A stretch of 64,000 nucleotides of DNA from Jacaranda mimosifolia (taxonomy: Eukaryota; Streptophyta; Magnoliopsida; Lamiales; Bignoniaceae), in assembly GCA_018894105.1 (NCBI GenBank), contig CM032126.1, positions 25,828,391 to 25,892,390 of the forward strand. The letters run 5' to 3'. The first letter of the stretch is position 1. Each line of letters opens with the position of its first letter. Below the pieces are notes generated by a model, which saw nothing but the letters and a program-made list of their open reading frames with translations, made no database searches and was not told where the DNA came from. Shown in pieces: positions 49,200 to 60,472 of this stretch. A program made the position numbers and the translations under genes.

Positions 49200-49850
49200 T
49201 ATTTCATATATTTCTCATTTTATACATATATATATATATATTTATCTATAAAATTTTAAATAATTTTTATTTTTATCTTTTTTCTTTCTAATTATTCATA
49301 CATGTATACTTATTTTTTCTATTTATACTTATTCACATACATATAATATATATATATTTATAAATTTATCAATAAAATTTAAATTACTTTTATTTTTATC
49401 TATTTTTTTATATATTCATTCTGAATTAAATAATATTTAATATTTATAAATATATATATAATATAATTTTTTATTCATACTTATTTACATATATAGTGTA
49501 TATATATATATATACGCCACAAGAAAATAGGTTAATCGCAGCATATATTTTGCAATTGTTTGTCTCAACTACTGCAAAATATTAATTTGATGGTGGTTAA
49601 GCGGCGATTTATCCAAACCGCCGCTAAATTAGCCATTTAACGATGGTTTCACAAAACCGCCGCGGAATTCATAATAAATGGCGGCGGTTAGTGTAACTAT
49701 TACTAAATGAATAACTTCGCACTGGTTTTTCTAAACCGGCGCAATTAATAATATTGTTTCTTTTACTTATTAGATTGCCCTTTGTTTCTAACTTTAAAGG
49801 GTTTTGTCCACAATTTTTTAATATATATATATATATATATATGTAATGCC
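49200..49850 (-). repeat. Inverted internal module (GGCGGTTT block plus AT tail)
   Basis: The terminus is degraded to GCCACAAGAAAATAGG at 49516. AACCGCCGC and GGCGGCGG words follow to about 49745. Counterpart of 30090-30790. Confidence 0.6.
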
Positions 49851-50339
49851 AATTATTTTTTAAAAATAATCTTATTTAATTTTAATTTTTGATTAAAAAT
49901 CAATTAAGTTAAGACAAAACTATGATAGTAAAGATAAAAAAAAATAAAAATAAATTAAAACAAATATATAAAATAATTGTAAAGTTAAAATCAATATTAG
50001 TATATAAGTTAATAGAATCCTTTTAATTTGACTCATAACTTAGTTATCGAATAATTAAGTGAATAAAAGAGTTTGACATTAGTCATATAAAGTTAAAACT
50101 ATAGTAAATTGATAAAATAATTATAAACTTAAAATTGATTTTAAAATATGAATTAGTGACAAAATATGAGGATGAAATTAGAATGTAAAATAAAATATAG
50201 AAAAAACAAATTATTGTGTTCATTTTCAAATTTTTGTATATATATAATTGTATATTCATATTATATTTTGCAAATAACCAAAAAATAGTGAATAACAAAA
50301 AAAGTTGTTAACCTTTCAAATAATCAAAATCAAAATTTC

Positions 50340-51000
50340 TCATTATTTCATATATTCTCATTTTATACACACACACACACACACACACATATATAAATTT
50401 ATCTATAAAATTTCAAATAATTTTTATTTTTATCTTTTTTCTTTCTAATTATTCATACATTTATACTTATTTTTTCCATTTATACTTATTCACATGTATA
50501 TATATTATACATATATATAAATTTATCAATAAAATTTAAATTACTTTTATTTTTATCTATTTTTTCTATTTATTCATTCCAAATTAAATAATATTTAATA
50601 TTTATAACTACGTATATAATATAATTTTTCATTCAAACTTATATACATATATAGTATATATATATATGCCACAAGAAAATAGGTTAATCGCGGCATATAT
50701 TTTGCGACGGTTTGTCTCAACCGCTGCAAATATTAATTTGACGGTGGTTAAGTGGAGATTTATCCAAAGCACCGTTGAATTAGCCATTTAGCAGCCGTTT
50801 TGACAAACCACTGTGTAATTCATAATAAATGGCGGCGGTTAGTGTAACCTTCCCTGAATGAATAATTTCACACTGATTTTTCTAAACTGCCGCAATTAAT
50901 AATATTGTCACTTTTGCTTAGTAGATTGCATGCCCTTTGTTTTTTACTTTAAAGGGTTTTGTCCATAATTTATATATATATATATATGTAATGCCAATTA
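50340..51000 (-). repeat. Second inverted internal module
   Basis: GCCACAAGAAAATAGGTTAATC at about 50667, with the GGCGGCGG block to about 50900 and an AT tail with (CA)n at about 50366-50389. Counterpart of 28960-29640. Confidence 0.6.
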
Positions 51001-51539
51001 TTTTTTATAAATATTTTTTTTATAAATTTCTAAAATAAAGTATTTTATATTATAAGCTCTTCTACAAAATGTAAAGTGGTATTCACTTATTTTAAAATCT
51101 GATATTTTTATAAGCTTAAAAAATTCTTATAATATCTTTTCATTAAAAACTTAGCCAAACACCCACTTAGTCTATATTTCTACTCGTCTGTTAATATTAT
51201 ATAGTTTGATTAATGAAATAAATTATTATAGTATTTTCTTTACCCAAAACTCACAATACAAAAATATTACTCCTTTACCTAACAATTTATATATAAATAT
51301 ATGTAATAAAATTTCTTTGCTTCATGCAGCTATGTTATATAATTATCCCACACTTTTTGTTTATTACTTTTAGTTCACTATTTGATACTCTTATTTTATT
51401 TATTCAAATGAAAATTATTATTTTGGTTTTAAAACTAAAATAATTTTTGCTTGATAACATGTGAAATTGCTTGAGAGCTCTATATGGAAGAGATGAATAA
51501 GTAATTGAGCAAACGCAAATATTAATTTTTGGACGATGC

Positions 51540-51905
51540 AGCCAAGATGGTTAGATGCTTGCTTGCGGTGGCGCTGGCGTGGGATCGCGCCCTACTGCCA
51601 GCACTTTGGGAGGAATTTGCTTGCTGGTGGGTCGGTGAAGTCGAGCCCTGCGGCGCTGTTGCTGGTGGGCATTGAGCCTTAGCGTGGCAAGGCTTGGTGA
51701 GCATTGGGCACCTGAGCGCAGCTGGGCCTGAACGTAGCAGGGCCTTGGTGGGCCGGCTAGGCCCTGCTGCACTGTTGTTGGTGGGCTGGTGGGCTTTGGA
51801 GCAGGGTGAGCCCATATTTCAGCAGCCCAGCACACGACGGCCCGATGTCAAATGGCCCATCCATATGCATGGCGGCCCCTATGCAGCAGCCCAAACGGGA
51901 GCCCA
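51540..51905. other. GGCCCA-rich GC island, right copy
   Basis: Shorter and more eroded version of 27620-28330 in inverse orientation (GTGGGCTGGTGGGC, GTGGGCCGG). Open frames on both strands are repeat translations and are not called. Confidence 0.6.
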
Positions 51906-51909
51906 CTCG

Positions 51910-52362
51910 CACACATTTCGTAATGAAACTCTCAGTTATCTATTCCATTAGTAACGAAATGCTTATTTTTGAATTAAAATTTTATTTAACTAGCTAGTTG
52001 TAACCAAATATTTTGTTACATAAACAATTAGTAATTATACTTAATTAAATAAATAATATCATTATATTATGCATTGGTAACAAAAAAATAAAATGCAACA
52101 AAATTGTCAATATTTTAGTAACTAAATATTTTGTTATGTTATAAAAATCTATTATAACTACTACATATTTTTGTTACTAATATCATATTTTTGTAATGAT
52201 ACATTTCGTCACCATAAGTCCATCATTCGTAACGAACCATAATTTTCGTTACTAAGACTTTTTGCGATGGACTTTAGGGCACTAAACTTAAGTAACGAAA
52301 AGCAAACTTCAGCTTTATGGTAATAAAATTATTTGTTACTAAAAATGTAATTTGTTGTAGTG
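51910..52362. repeat. GTAAC subterminal repeats and outer terminus, right copy
   Basis: TTTCGTAAC, TTAGTAACGAAATG, TTTCGTTACT words and the terminal ATTTGTTGTAGTG. Mirrors 27164-27620. Confidence 0.75.
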
Positions 52363-53150
52363 TCACTCATCAAGGATATTCCATAAGATAAGGCATAAGC
52401 TCAAATCATGAACAAGGCAGTGATTGAAGAATGACATGAAAAGGCATCAGTACTGCCTATTGAACCGCAAAAACTACCTCAACCTAAATTTCGATAACCA
52501 TTGCTTCAACCTCAAAATGCGATTCATTCATTTCTTTGAGATACTGGCTAGAAGTTTTAGATTTAATATCGTTATTTTAGCAACAAATTCGATAAATCTA
52601 AGTTTAATGATTGGTGCATTGATCTTTTTTGAAAAAGGAATGTGTGTGAGTTATGTATTTTAGGAATAAGCTGGATCCAATGAGTTGTACCCTTTTTCGT
52701 TAAAACCAGAAAATAAAGGTGTCTGATCTTGTGAATTTCTTTTTGAAAAATTGTATGAAAGAACCACAACATTTCTTGATTAATTGGCAAAAATACTTTG
52801 ATTCTCTAGCTAGCAATCAATAATGTATAGCTGTTAAGATGGTTAAAGCAAACTATTTGAAGTTTAGACATAATATGATACTCTTAATACTATGTTAATA
52901 TTGAGATGGTTTTAAAATGAATATTTTATCGACACAGAACACTCATCTCAATAAAATAATTTGAACTGCTTATTGAAAAAAAAAAAAAGGGCATTTTCCT
53001 TCTTCTATCTAATGTTGAATCAATGACATATTTCTTTTATATATAAGTAAAAGAATAATTAAAAAAAAAAACAACTTTACTGACTGTTACATCGGAAACT
53101 TTGGTTAATTCTTTCCAAAATTTGTATTACATACTTTATAATGCATATAA
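52363..53150. other. Non-coding flank
   Basis: No gene recognised. Short open frames overlap on opposite strands without known motifs. Confidence 0.5.
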
Positions 53151-53164
53151 AAAGAAACCACGGT

Positions 53165-53400
53165 CGAGTCAAGTCCCCCACCTCAATCTAAGATGAAGGA
53201 CAACGTTCTCTCTACCCAAAAGGAGGATTCAAGCTACCATAACCTGGGAGGAAGAGCGAAGTCATCATAACTTGGAAGGAAGATCTAAGCTACCTCAACC
53301 TAAGAGGACGGACGAAATCACCTCAACCTAAAAGGAAGGCGGAAGTTTCCTTAACTCTGGAGGAAGGATGAAGTCGTATCAACATGAGAGGAAAGCCCTT
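53165..53400. repeat. Imperfect minisatellite, about 35-bp unit
   Basis: Variants of CCTCAACCTAAGAGGA and GAAGGACGAAGTCA recur about six times with drifting spacing of roughly 34-36 bp. No open frame of note runs through it. Confidence 0.6.
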
Positions 53401-54192
53401 TCAAAATATTTTTATGATCTGAGGTCATGGATGCCTCTTATATTCTAGACCTTAAAATTCATGGGTCTTGCGATTGAGAAGAGACTGAAGTAATTGATCT
53501 TGAGAAAAATAAAAGAACATAAAAAGAATATAAATTTCCCTCCAAAATAACTCATTGGGACAAAGAACAACTAAATATAAATTACATGACTAAGTACAGA
53601 AAATCACAGACAGACAAATAAAAGTAGCAAGAATAAATATTTATTTAGTAAATTTTTTATCACATTTACAAGTGATCTACTAGTATTAAGAAAGTTAAAT
53701 TTGGATCAACGTTGTGTTAATTGAGAAGTTAACTCCAGGTAATTCATTTTATTAACATGCTAAATTAGGATGAATGCATAAATCGTGTTTAGCCAAGCAT
53801 CAAGTTTGACAATATATATTTTATAAGCATGCAATAGCATTTTAGTCTCATCGTATAACTTCAGAAAGTGAAGCCTTGAAAATTTTTTAGTCTCATTGTA
53901 TGATTCCAAAAAGCGAAGCCTTGAAATTTCCAAAATATGTCAAATAAATCGATATATGGTAAAAAATAAAAAATAGATAAAAGGAAAAAAATTCCATCTT
54001 CGTTTGAACCCAACCTCTCACTTTCATAACCTTATCCAGAAAGCGGTCACATCACATGGACAGAGAGGATACCAAACAAAAGAATATTAGAAATGGCCTA
54101 CGCATGAAATGAAAGGACACAGTTTAAGCATACTACCAACCAATGTACCAAAAATCTATCTACTTCTACAAAATAGATCATTATAATTTTAA
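53401..54192. other. Non-coding spacer with a short duplication
   Basis: A segment of about 46 bp is duplicated at about 53846-53930 (GAAGCCTTGAAA at the end of each copy). ATTTTAA at 54186-54192 is the left candidate target duplication of the next element. No gene seen. Confidence 0.5.
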
Positions 54193-55647
54193 GAGTCAAA
54201 TTTATTTTGATCCTCTTTGTATTATGGGGTAGGTGTCAAATATTCCATGTACTATCAAAATTTTTAAATACCTTCCTCAAAGTTATATATCATTAGTAAA
54301 ATAGCTAACGGTGTTAAAATTCTATGGTGAATTACTGATTTAACCTAAAAAATAACTAAATATATAACGTAAAAACTTGGGACGCATGACTTTTTTTCTT
54401 GTGTAGACAAACTCTGTCATTGATATAAAGAAAAACGTGACTAAAAATATACAAGTATATTTAGCTTACTTTTCTTCTCACTCATAAAGAAAGACCCTAA
54501 AATATCATCCCAAAATTTTGAAAAAGATCTAGCAGAAATTTTATGGTGAATACTAAAAGATACAGTGCTTGTCTGTGGAGGAACAAGCAAATTAACAAAT
54601 TAATTATTGACTAGTTGTCTAAAGATAATCGATTAGTATATTTCAATCTTGAACCCTAGAATTTTAGGATTTTTTGAATTTGCTTATTCAATTAAAGTTT
54701 TACAAAGTAATGATAAATTATAAGTGAAATATAGCAAAACCCTACATATTATTATTGATTTTTTATATCCCAAAACGAATGCAAATTTGAATTTTTTTAG
54801 ATAAATAGTTACAAAATATAAATACATATAATGGTCCCATGTATTTTTCCCACACAATTAGCTTCTAGTTTATTGTTCCTACATGCTATGTATTAAAATA
54901 GAATTGTTTAATGTTCTTTTTTGAAAAAATGAAATGATTTAGGCTAGTTTGGTTGTATATTGGAGCATTTTGCCAAAGTGGCAAAATGATTTTTGAGAAG
55001 TGGGATTTGAGAATGTGATGGTTGTTTATTGTATTTTGGGTGGTAGGTGGATAATATTTAGGGAGAAAGTTATTTTTTTTATGGGAAGAGACAACATATT
55101 ATATCAATAGCTTTTTTGTTGGGTTGGTAGGTTGAAATTGATATTTTAAAATTACTTATCTATGTGTATATATAGATTGGAGGAGACAAAAAATAAGAGG
55201 GCTAGACATTGAGTAATGAGTAGAAAATGAATTGGAAGGGTATTTTGAGCCTTTTTTGGTGTGTTTTAGGAGTGGGGTTGGGAATGTGTATGGTTTGTTT
55301 GTTTATATTTTAGGAGTTGGAAAATGAATTGATAATTTGCAACCAAATATAGCCTTAATGTTTTTGTTGGATTAGGAGTTAGATAACGCTTTAGGTCCTA
55401 AAATGAAGCAACAAAATTGTAGTAAGAAACTTGAGCATCATATAGTAACTCACAAGGGTATTTTAGACTTAAAATTTTCCAACGGTCATATGCATAAAGA
55501 AAGATAATTTTAGTACCACATCAACCAAACAACTATTATTTTTCTAACAAGAAAGAAGTTTGAGGGAGGTTTTTGAAGGTTTTGATAGTAGAAGGTGTAT
55601 TTGACACCTCCCTCACAGTACAAAGGGATAAAATGAATTTAACCCTT
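54193..55647. mobile_element. Small non-autonomous TIR element, copy A
   Basis: The left end contains CAAATTTATTTTGATCC and AGGTGTCAAATA. The right end, inverted, contains TTAAATTCATTTTATCCC and GGTGTCAAATACACC. About 90 bp of terminal inverted repeat are recognisable. ATTTTAA (7 bp) flanks both sides. No transposase is visible. The superfamily is uncertain. Copy B at 57336-58454 has the same ends. Confidence 0.65.
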
Positions 55648-56542
55648 ATTTTAAATTCTTAGAAAAAAAATCTAAAATAGAATTTTATACGTATTATATT
55701 TGGGTGGATCCAAATTCTTAAAATGGATGGTGAAAATAACTAACCTTGTTTAGTTGGTAAAGAGGGAACAGAGTTTCTTAGTATAATTAGTTAACACCAT
55801 CTATCATAGTAGTAGTAGTAATAATGATGATGATGATATTAATCCATAGAATGAAAAAAGAAACATTATAAAAATACAATAGATAACATAATTTGTTATA
55901 CAAATATACATTGCATCATAGTAAAGAATGACAGAGTTGAGCAGACAAAAAGGATAAATTAATTACCTAGGGCCCTGTTATAGAACAAACGACTTTATGA
56001 AATAAAATCCATCAATTTATTCTAGTAATGGTGTCTGAATTTTGAGTTCTAGCACCAAATATCAAGAAAAAAGACAATTGCCCCACATAACAATGCAATT
56101 TTAAGTTAGAATTTCTCACTGTAGATAGTAATATAATTTCATAATTCATTTCACAAATTTCAACTTTTTCCTTATTAAAATCACATAAACTATTAGTTAA
56201 AATAATGTCATAATATTTTCCGCCCAAATCCACACTCTCTAACCGAAGCTACTATCACAGTTAAGGTGAAATTATTAATCGGAATCTCAACTGGGTGCAG
56301 AAAATTATTTCCAATCAATTTCTCATGCTTAAAATCATTTAATTAATTCATACTAATTATGAATATTAACTACGTGTACATCAAGGTCCAGCTGAAAATA
56401 TGTCGGATCTGTTGGGTTTTCGGGTCACCGGACTACCAAAAAACAATTCCGTCCCGTTTCAAATCCCACCAATCAGGCTGACGTCATGGCCACCGCTCAG
56501 TCGCCTTATTCCGCCGGAACTATCGGAGGATCACCGACAATT
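55648..56542. other. Spacer and 3' flank of the host gene
   Basis: Non-coding. The last 150 bp before the stop codon are GC-richer and probably contain the gene's 3' UTR. No clear polyadenylation signal was singled out. A frame at 56012-56233 is not accepted. Confidence 0.5.
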
Positions 56543-57157
56543 CTAAGCCTTGGACACGGCGGAGAGAGGGCTGGGGCGCGACAGGAATTCACCTCGGCGG
56601 CGCTGCTGATGAGATGACGGTCGAATCATAGCCGCCAAAGTTTTCTTCACTAAATTCCCTCCCACATTACCGATCCGCACGAGAGAATTAGACATGGCGG
56701 AGCGCCTCATGTTCAGCCTGCTGGATCTGCCACACCACACCGTTTGCGGATTACTTGAAACTCTGTTGTTGGCGAACGCTTTGTGTAACCTGCACCTGAA
56801 AGAACCCGGGTGGTTCGTGGGCGAGCACATACATGTCCTCTTCTCACAGGCGGCGGCGACGGTATGAGATTTCTCCAACCTGGTAGCTACGGAAATAGAC
56901 CGGTCTGGGGAACCGGCCCGGTCCATGGAGAAGCTGACGGAGGGGGAAGTGTATTTGCAGAGGTTTACACGGGTGGGGGAGACGGGCCTTCGTAATGAGC
57001 GTGGTGTGCTGAAGCCGGACGGAGTGGCGGAAGCGAAGGACGATGAGACGGAGTGGAGCGACAGCGTATGCGTGGAGTATTGGAGGTTGAATCTTCCGGA
57101 AGGAGACGTGGACCGGAGGACCGGTCCGCTTGATCTACGCGGTGAATAAGCAGCCAT
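56543..57157 (-). CDS. Plant serine-rich-related protein, 204 aa, intact
   Basis: Single-exon frame with host-like GC content, in contrast to the AT-rich surroundings. I place the start at ATG 57157 (MAAYSPRRSSGPVLRS). The upstream in-frame ATG at 57334 would add 59 residues of dissimilar composition and would lie upstream of the TATA box. Residues 1-90 are Ser/Pro/Arg-rich (SPSGRF, STPRSLRRPVSPTRVNL). A conserved block KRTCMCSPTNHPGSFRC is at about 107-123, followed by LHK and a basic C-terminus (MIRPSSHQQRRRGEF). This layout matches the small plant 'serine-rich protein-related' family. Its biochemical function is not known to me. No signal peptide or membrane segment is seen. It is the only intact host gene in the window. 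Confidence 0.85.
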   Translation of the reverse strand: MAAYSPRRSSGPVLRSTSPSGRFNLQYSTHTLSLHSVSSSFASATPSGFSTPRSLRRPVSPTRVNLCKYTSPSVSFSMDRAGSPDRSISVATRLEKSHTVAAACEKRTCMCSPTNHPGSFRCRLHKAFANNRVSSNPQTVWCGRSSRLNMRRSAMSNSLVRIGNVGGNLVKKTLAAMIRPSSHQQRRRGEFLSRPSPLSAVSKA

Positions 57158-57237
57158 TGACGGAATTGAGAAGTTTTCTTCAATAGGAGGGGCTCGGTGG
57201 TTAAAAATTGGCAGACCGAGCTCGACTCCAGCTATAC

Positions 57238-57244
57238 ATTTATA
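57238..57244 (-). promoter_or_regulatory. Probable TATA box of the serine-rich gene
   Basis: On the minus strand CTATAAATG lies about 80 bp upstream of the ATG at 57157. That would put transcription start near 57210 and leave a 5' UTR of about 50 bases. Confidence 0.55.
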
Positions 57245-57335
57245 GAGGAAGTTTGGATCCGTATTACTATCGGTGTTTTCATGCGGTTTGAGTTTACGAA
57301 TCCATGGTCCACATTCAATTTGGATTCTAATCAAA

Positions 57336-58454
57336 CAAAGTTAAATTCATTTTGCCTCGTGTATTATGCGAGTCATGTCAAAAACTTTCTTATACTATTA
57401 AAACCTTAAAAAATCCATCTAAACTCCTCTTACCGTTATTTTGTTATCGGTTGTATAACTTATATATATTTTTATATCCAAATTACCCTTTTAACTTTTA
57501 ATATATATATATATATATATATATGAATAAATTTACTTTCCCACCTATGAGGGTTGTATCAAAAACTCTCTTGTATTATAAAATTTTTCAAAAATCTCCC
57601 TAAAGCCTTCATGCTATTCATGAACTAACTAACATTTAGAGCATCCTCTAGTTTTACAATTTTAAAATCAATTTTTTTAAGAAGGAAAATAAAAACTATC
57701 TCCTTAATTAGAACTTTCATTAGTCTAAATGAAAGTAATGTCAAGTAGCTATTGCAATATAAAATCATCATATAGTGATGCCTGATGCTCAAGCAATTAT
57801 ACATTTTTATTCGAAGGGTATTGTGCAGTTATAGCAAAATAACACATATACGCACTTCATGGTCTCTAAATAATCTTGGAACAAATTTTTGTTGGTTGTT
57901 GTAATTGAAATGTGAATATCTTTATCTACAAATTTTTAATTATTTATAATTCTGTTAGCTATTTGTTTTTACAATAGAAGCTAAATAAATGCAAATTTAT
58001 GCGTTAGAGCCAACTATATATAATGAAGGAATAGAATTGGATAATCATTATTAAAATTTATGGACTAAAAAAGTAAAAAATTGAAGAGCTTTGCAAGTGT
58101 CATTAAGTTCAACTATCAAATTTTTGTAGGATTTTTGAGTCTAAGATATGTTCTCAAACTTTTCATGGGTGATTTAAGTACATTTGTATCTTTTCTTTAT
58201 GTGCTTTATTTCCTTCTCCATAATATTAGGTTGTCAAGGCTAATTTTTTATAACAAAAAAAAAAATGTCAAGTGTACCAACTTTTTTTTTTTTTGTCATT
58301 AACTTATTTTATGAGGGTTATATTAGTGATTTAGCATTGAAAGTTGACACCGTTAGCTGGTTTGTTGGGGGGGGGGGTTTGAAGGGTTTTATAGTACAAG
58401 AGGTTTTTTGACACTCACCCCCATAGTACAGGGGGAGCAAAATGAATTTAATCC
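57336..58454. mobile_element. Small non-autonomous TIR element, copy B
   Basis: Left end GTTAAATTCATTTTGCC...GTCAAAAACTTTCTTATACTA; right end, inverted, GGATTAAATTCATTTTGCTC...GTCAAAAAACCTC. AATCAAA flanks both sides (57329-57335 and 58455-58461). An extra internal end-like copy at about 57525-57600 suggests nesting. A poly-G run lies at about 58367-58377. It is the same family as 54193-55647 and sits directly upstream of the host gene promoter. The frame at 58081-58302 is not accepted. Confidence 0.7.
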
Positions 58455-58461
58455 AATCAAA

Positions 58462-58746
58462 TATTATAAGAACAAAACAATTACGGACGTGAAGTGATTT
58501 TTAACCCAATAATATTAGTTTTACATTGAAAGTATGAGGTTCAGAATTTGAATCTAATGACTCATATGTGTATATTAAAAAGGAACACTATGAAAAAATT
58601 AAAAAAAAAAGAATTAAATAATCAAAATTAATTAGGAGCAATGCGCACCTAACATCAACATCAATAAACTATCAAAAATCTCATTCCACTATATTTATTT
58701 ATATAAAAATGCCTTAAGAGACAATGGAATTTCTCGTAGTGAAAAG
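58462..58746. other. Spacer
   Basis: AT-rich, non-coding. Nothing recognised. Confidence 0.5.
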
Positions 58747-60073
58747 TGTTGGAATATAATGTGTGAGTGATTATATGTCTAAGAGGGGGGTGAATTAGGC
58801 TTAAGAGATTTTAATGTAGCGGAAGTTTATCACTCAAAATATTTTTTGGCCTTTTAAAACTGTTTAAGTCTTTTGCAGAAAAATAGTTTTAGTTACTGAC
58901 TAGAATTTGTAAGTACCAATTAAGATACCAGTCAGACCAGTGGGAAGACAAACAGTAAAAACAGAAGTAAATAGACACTGGTATTTATAGAGGTTAAGCA
59001 AACCTACATCTTCTACCAAAGCTTTCACTTAGGATTTTTAAACATATCAAATTAATAAGTGTATAAGAATGTTTTACAGATAATAAAAGTAATAAAAGTT
59101 AAGGAACAGAAACACCCTAGTAGGGTGAAAAATTAGCTCTTTGTAAAGAGCTACACTGGAATCCCAGACGAGATAACGTAGATTGTAGAGCACTGTGAAA
59201 CCAGCTGCTTGTGAACAGCCCGGGGGAATTTTTGCTAGATTCACTTGCACAACCTCTGTGGACTAATGCACGAGTTGCTGCCACTCCGTACGACAAGCTC
59301 TAGTCTCTTCTTCCAGACTGGAACAAAGAACACTGCAGAAAATTTTATACAGTACCGCCCTACTGGTTTCTTCACCTAGAGGTCCTTAGAGCAACCAAAT
59401 GCCAATTTGTTCTCTTCACGAGGTCCCTAGAGAGCAGGTACGACTCCCCGTCCCTCTTTACTACTAGGTCCTTCGAGACACAAATCGCCTTGTCCTCGTC
59501 CCTCCAAGGTCCATCGAAGGTAGGTTCCACTTGACTTTTTTCACCTCAAGATCTCTCAAAAACACATGTAGAGAAAGAAATTAGCAACAATTAAGCACAA
59601 AGCGTGTATGAGAGTATCATACAACTCCTCAAGATACTTAACTAAGTTCTCTATCGACTAAGTAATTCATCTTAATAATTGTTGCGTAATCTTTCTTTTA
59701 TATGTTTATGTCCAAGACTGTAAGTTCTTATTAAAGCAAGAACCCATTGGAACTAATTGAGGGAACTCTTATTAAAGAAAGAACCCATTGGAACTAATTG
59801 AGGGAACAAGTTAACTTCGGTAATCATGCATTCATTACTAACACAGTGGGTGATTTAATAATTTCTGCATAAAATAATTTCTTTCCTAAGATACAAAGCT
59901 GCAAATCAAATTAGAGTCTGTAGGATATCTTTTATTTATGGAAGGTAAATTCTAGCGCATGACAAAACTGATTCCAACAGATAACATGTGAATATGTGCA
60001 TGCTTTCCAATGCATTTTTCTAGGAGTAATTTTGTCATAATTAAGACAATGTAAATCATTAAAAGGGTTAACA
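58747..60073 (-). repeat. SIRE-type 3' LTR
   Basis: TGTTGGAATATAATG at 58747 to GGGTTAACA at 60073 on the plus strand, a TG...CA pair enclosing 1,327 bp. The right edge is fixed by the polypurine tract. The left edge is inferred from the TG. The partner LTR is not visible for comparison. Confidence 0.7.
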
Positions 60074-60087
60074 ATCTCCCATTTTTT
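60074..60087 (-). other. SIRE-type polypurine tract
   Basis: On the element strand AAAAAATGGGAGAT directly precedes the LTR start TGTTAACCC. It closely resembles the usual SIRE plus-strand primer and is preceded by a TTTGTCATAAT word. Confidence 0.75.
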
Positions 60088-60472
60088 ATTATGACAAAAT
60101 TTGAGTAAAGTGGAAGGATATTACCTGAACTCTTCATGTCTATGTGCTTGGTTCTGCTAGCTTGTGTTGTTCCAAATTGTGTGTTTCTCCTGTCCATATG
60201 CTTAAGATACTAGAGAACTAACAAGTGCTGCATATACTAGATATTGGAGTTTATCAATATTAAACCCATTCATCAAAATACTAATCACCATGAGAATAAG
60301 TTATACAGGCCCACAAAAGTAAAAAATTTAGTAGATAAAGTGACAGAGGTTCCAAATAAAAGTTTTGTTCAGCAAGTAATAACAAAAAGTTCAAGCAAAC
60401 TTCCAGCAGCAAACAAGATTTTCAAATTTGATAGGTTTCTTTTTCTTCCCCTTCATCATCAAAAAGAAAGGC

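Larger units (their letters stand above)
43199..52362 (-). mobile_element. Large non-coding CACTA-like element, inverted right copy
   Basis: The outer end at 52362 reads ATTTGTTGTAGTG, the exact inverse of the left copy's CACTACAACAAAT. Going leftwards every landmark of the left copy recurs in order: GTAAC repeats, GGCCCA island, two GGCGGTTT modules, GC patch, TTTGGAGGGAA words, TTC/TTA microsatellite, 445-bp units and the GGAGAGAGGATGTGAC segment. The inner terminus is missing where copia-2 begins. The virus present in the left copy is absent. No transposase is encoded. Confidence 0.7.

Noticed and set aside
51522..51997. Open frames in the right-hand GC island
   Set aside because: Same repeat-derived translations as the left island; no domain.
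27164..52362. A single 25-kb CACTA element with 9-kb terminal inverted repeats
   Set aside because: The flanking triplets (CAA and TCA) do not match and the left half has its own inner terminus near 39168, so two inverted copies fit better. The single-element view is not fully excluded.
53165..53400. CRISPR-like repeat array
   Set aside because: Units are imperfect and contiguous with no unique spacers, and the genome is a plant's.
57158..57334. Upstream extension of the serine-rich protein to ATG 57334
   Set aside because: It would include the TATA box region and adds residues unlike the rest of the protein; ATG 57157 is the more likely start.
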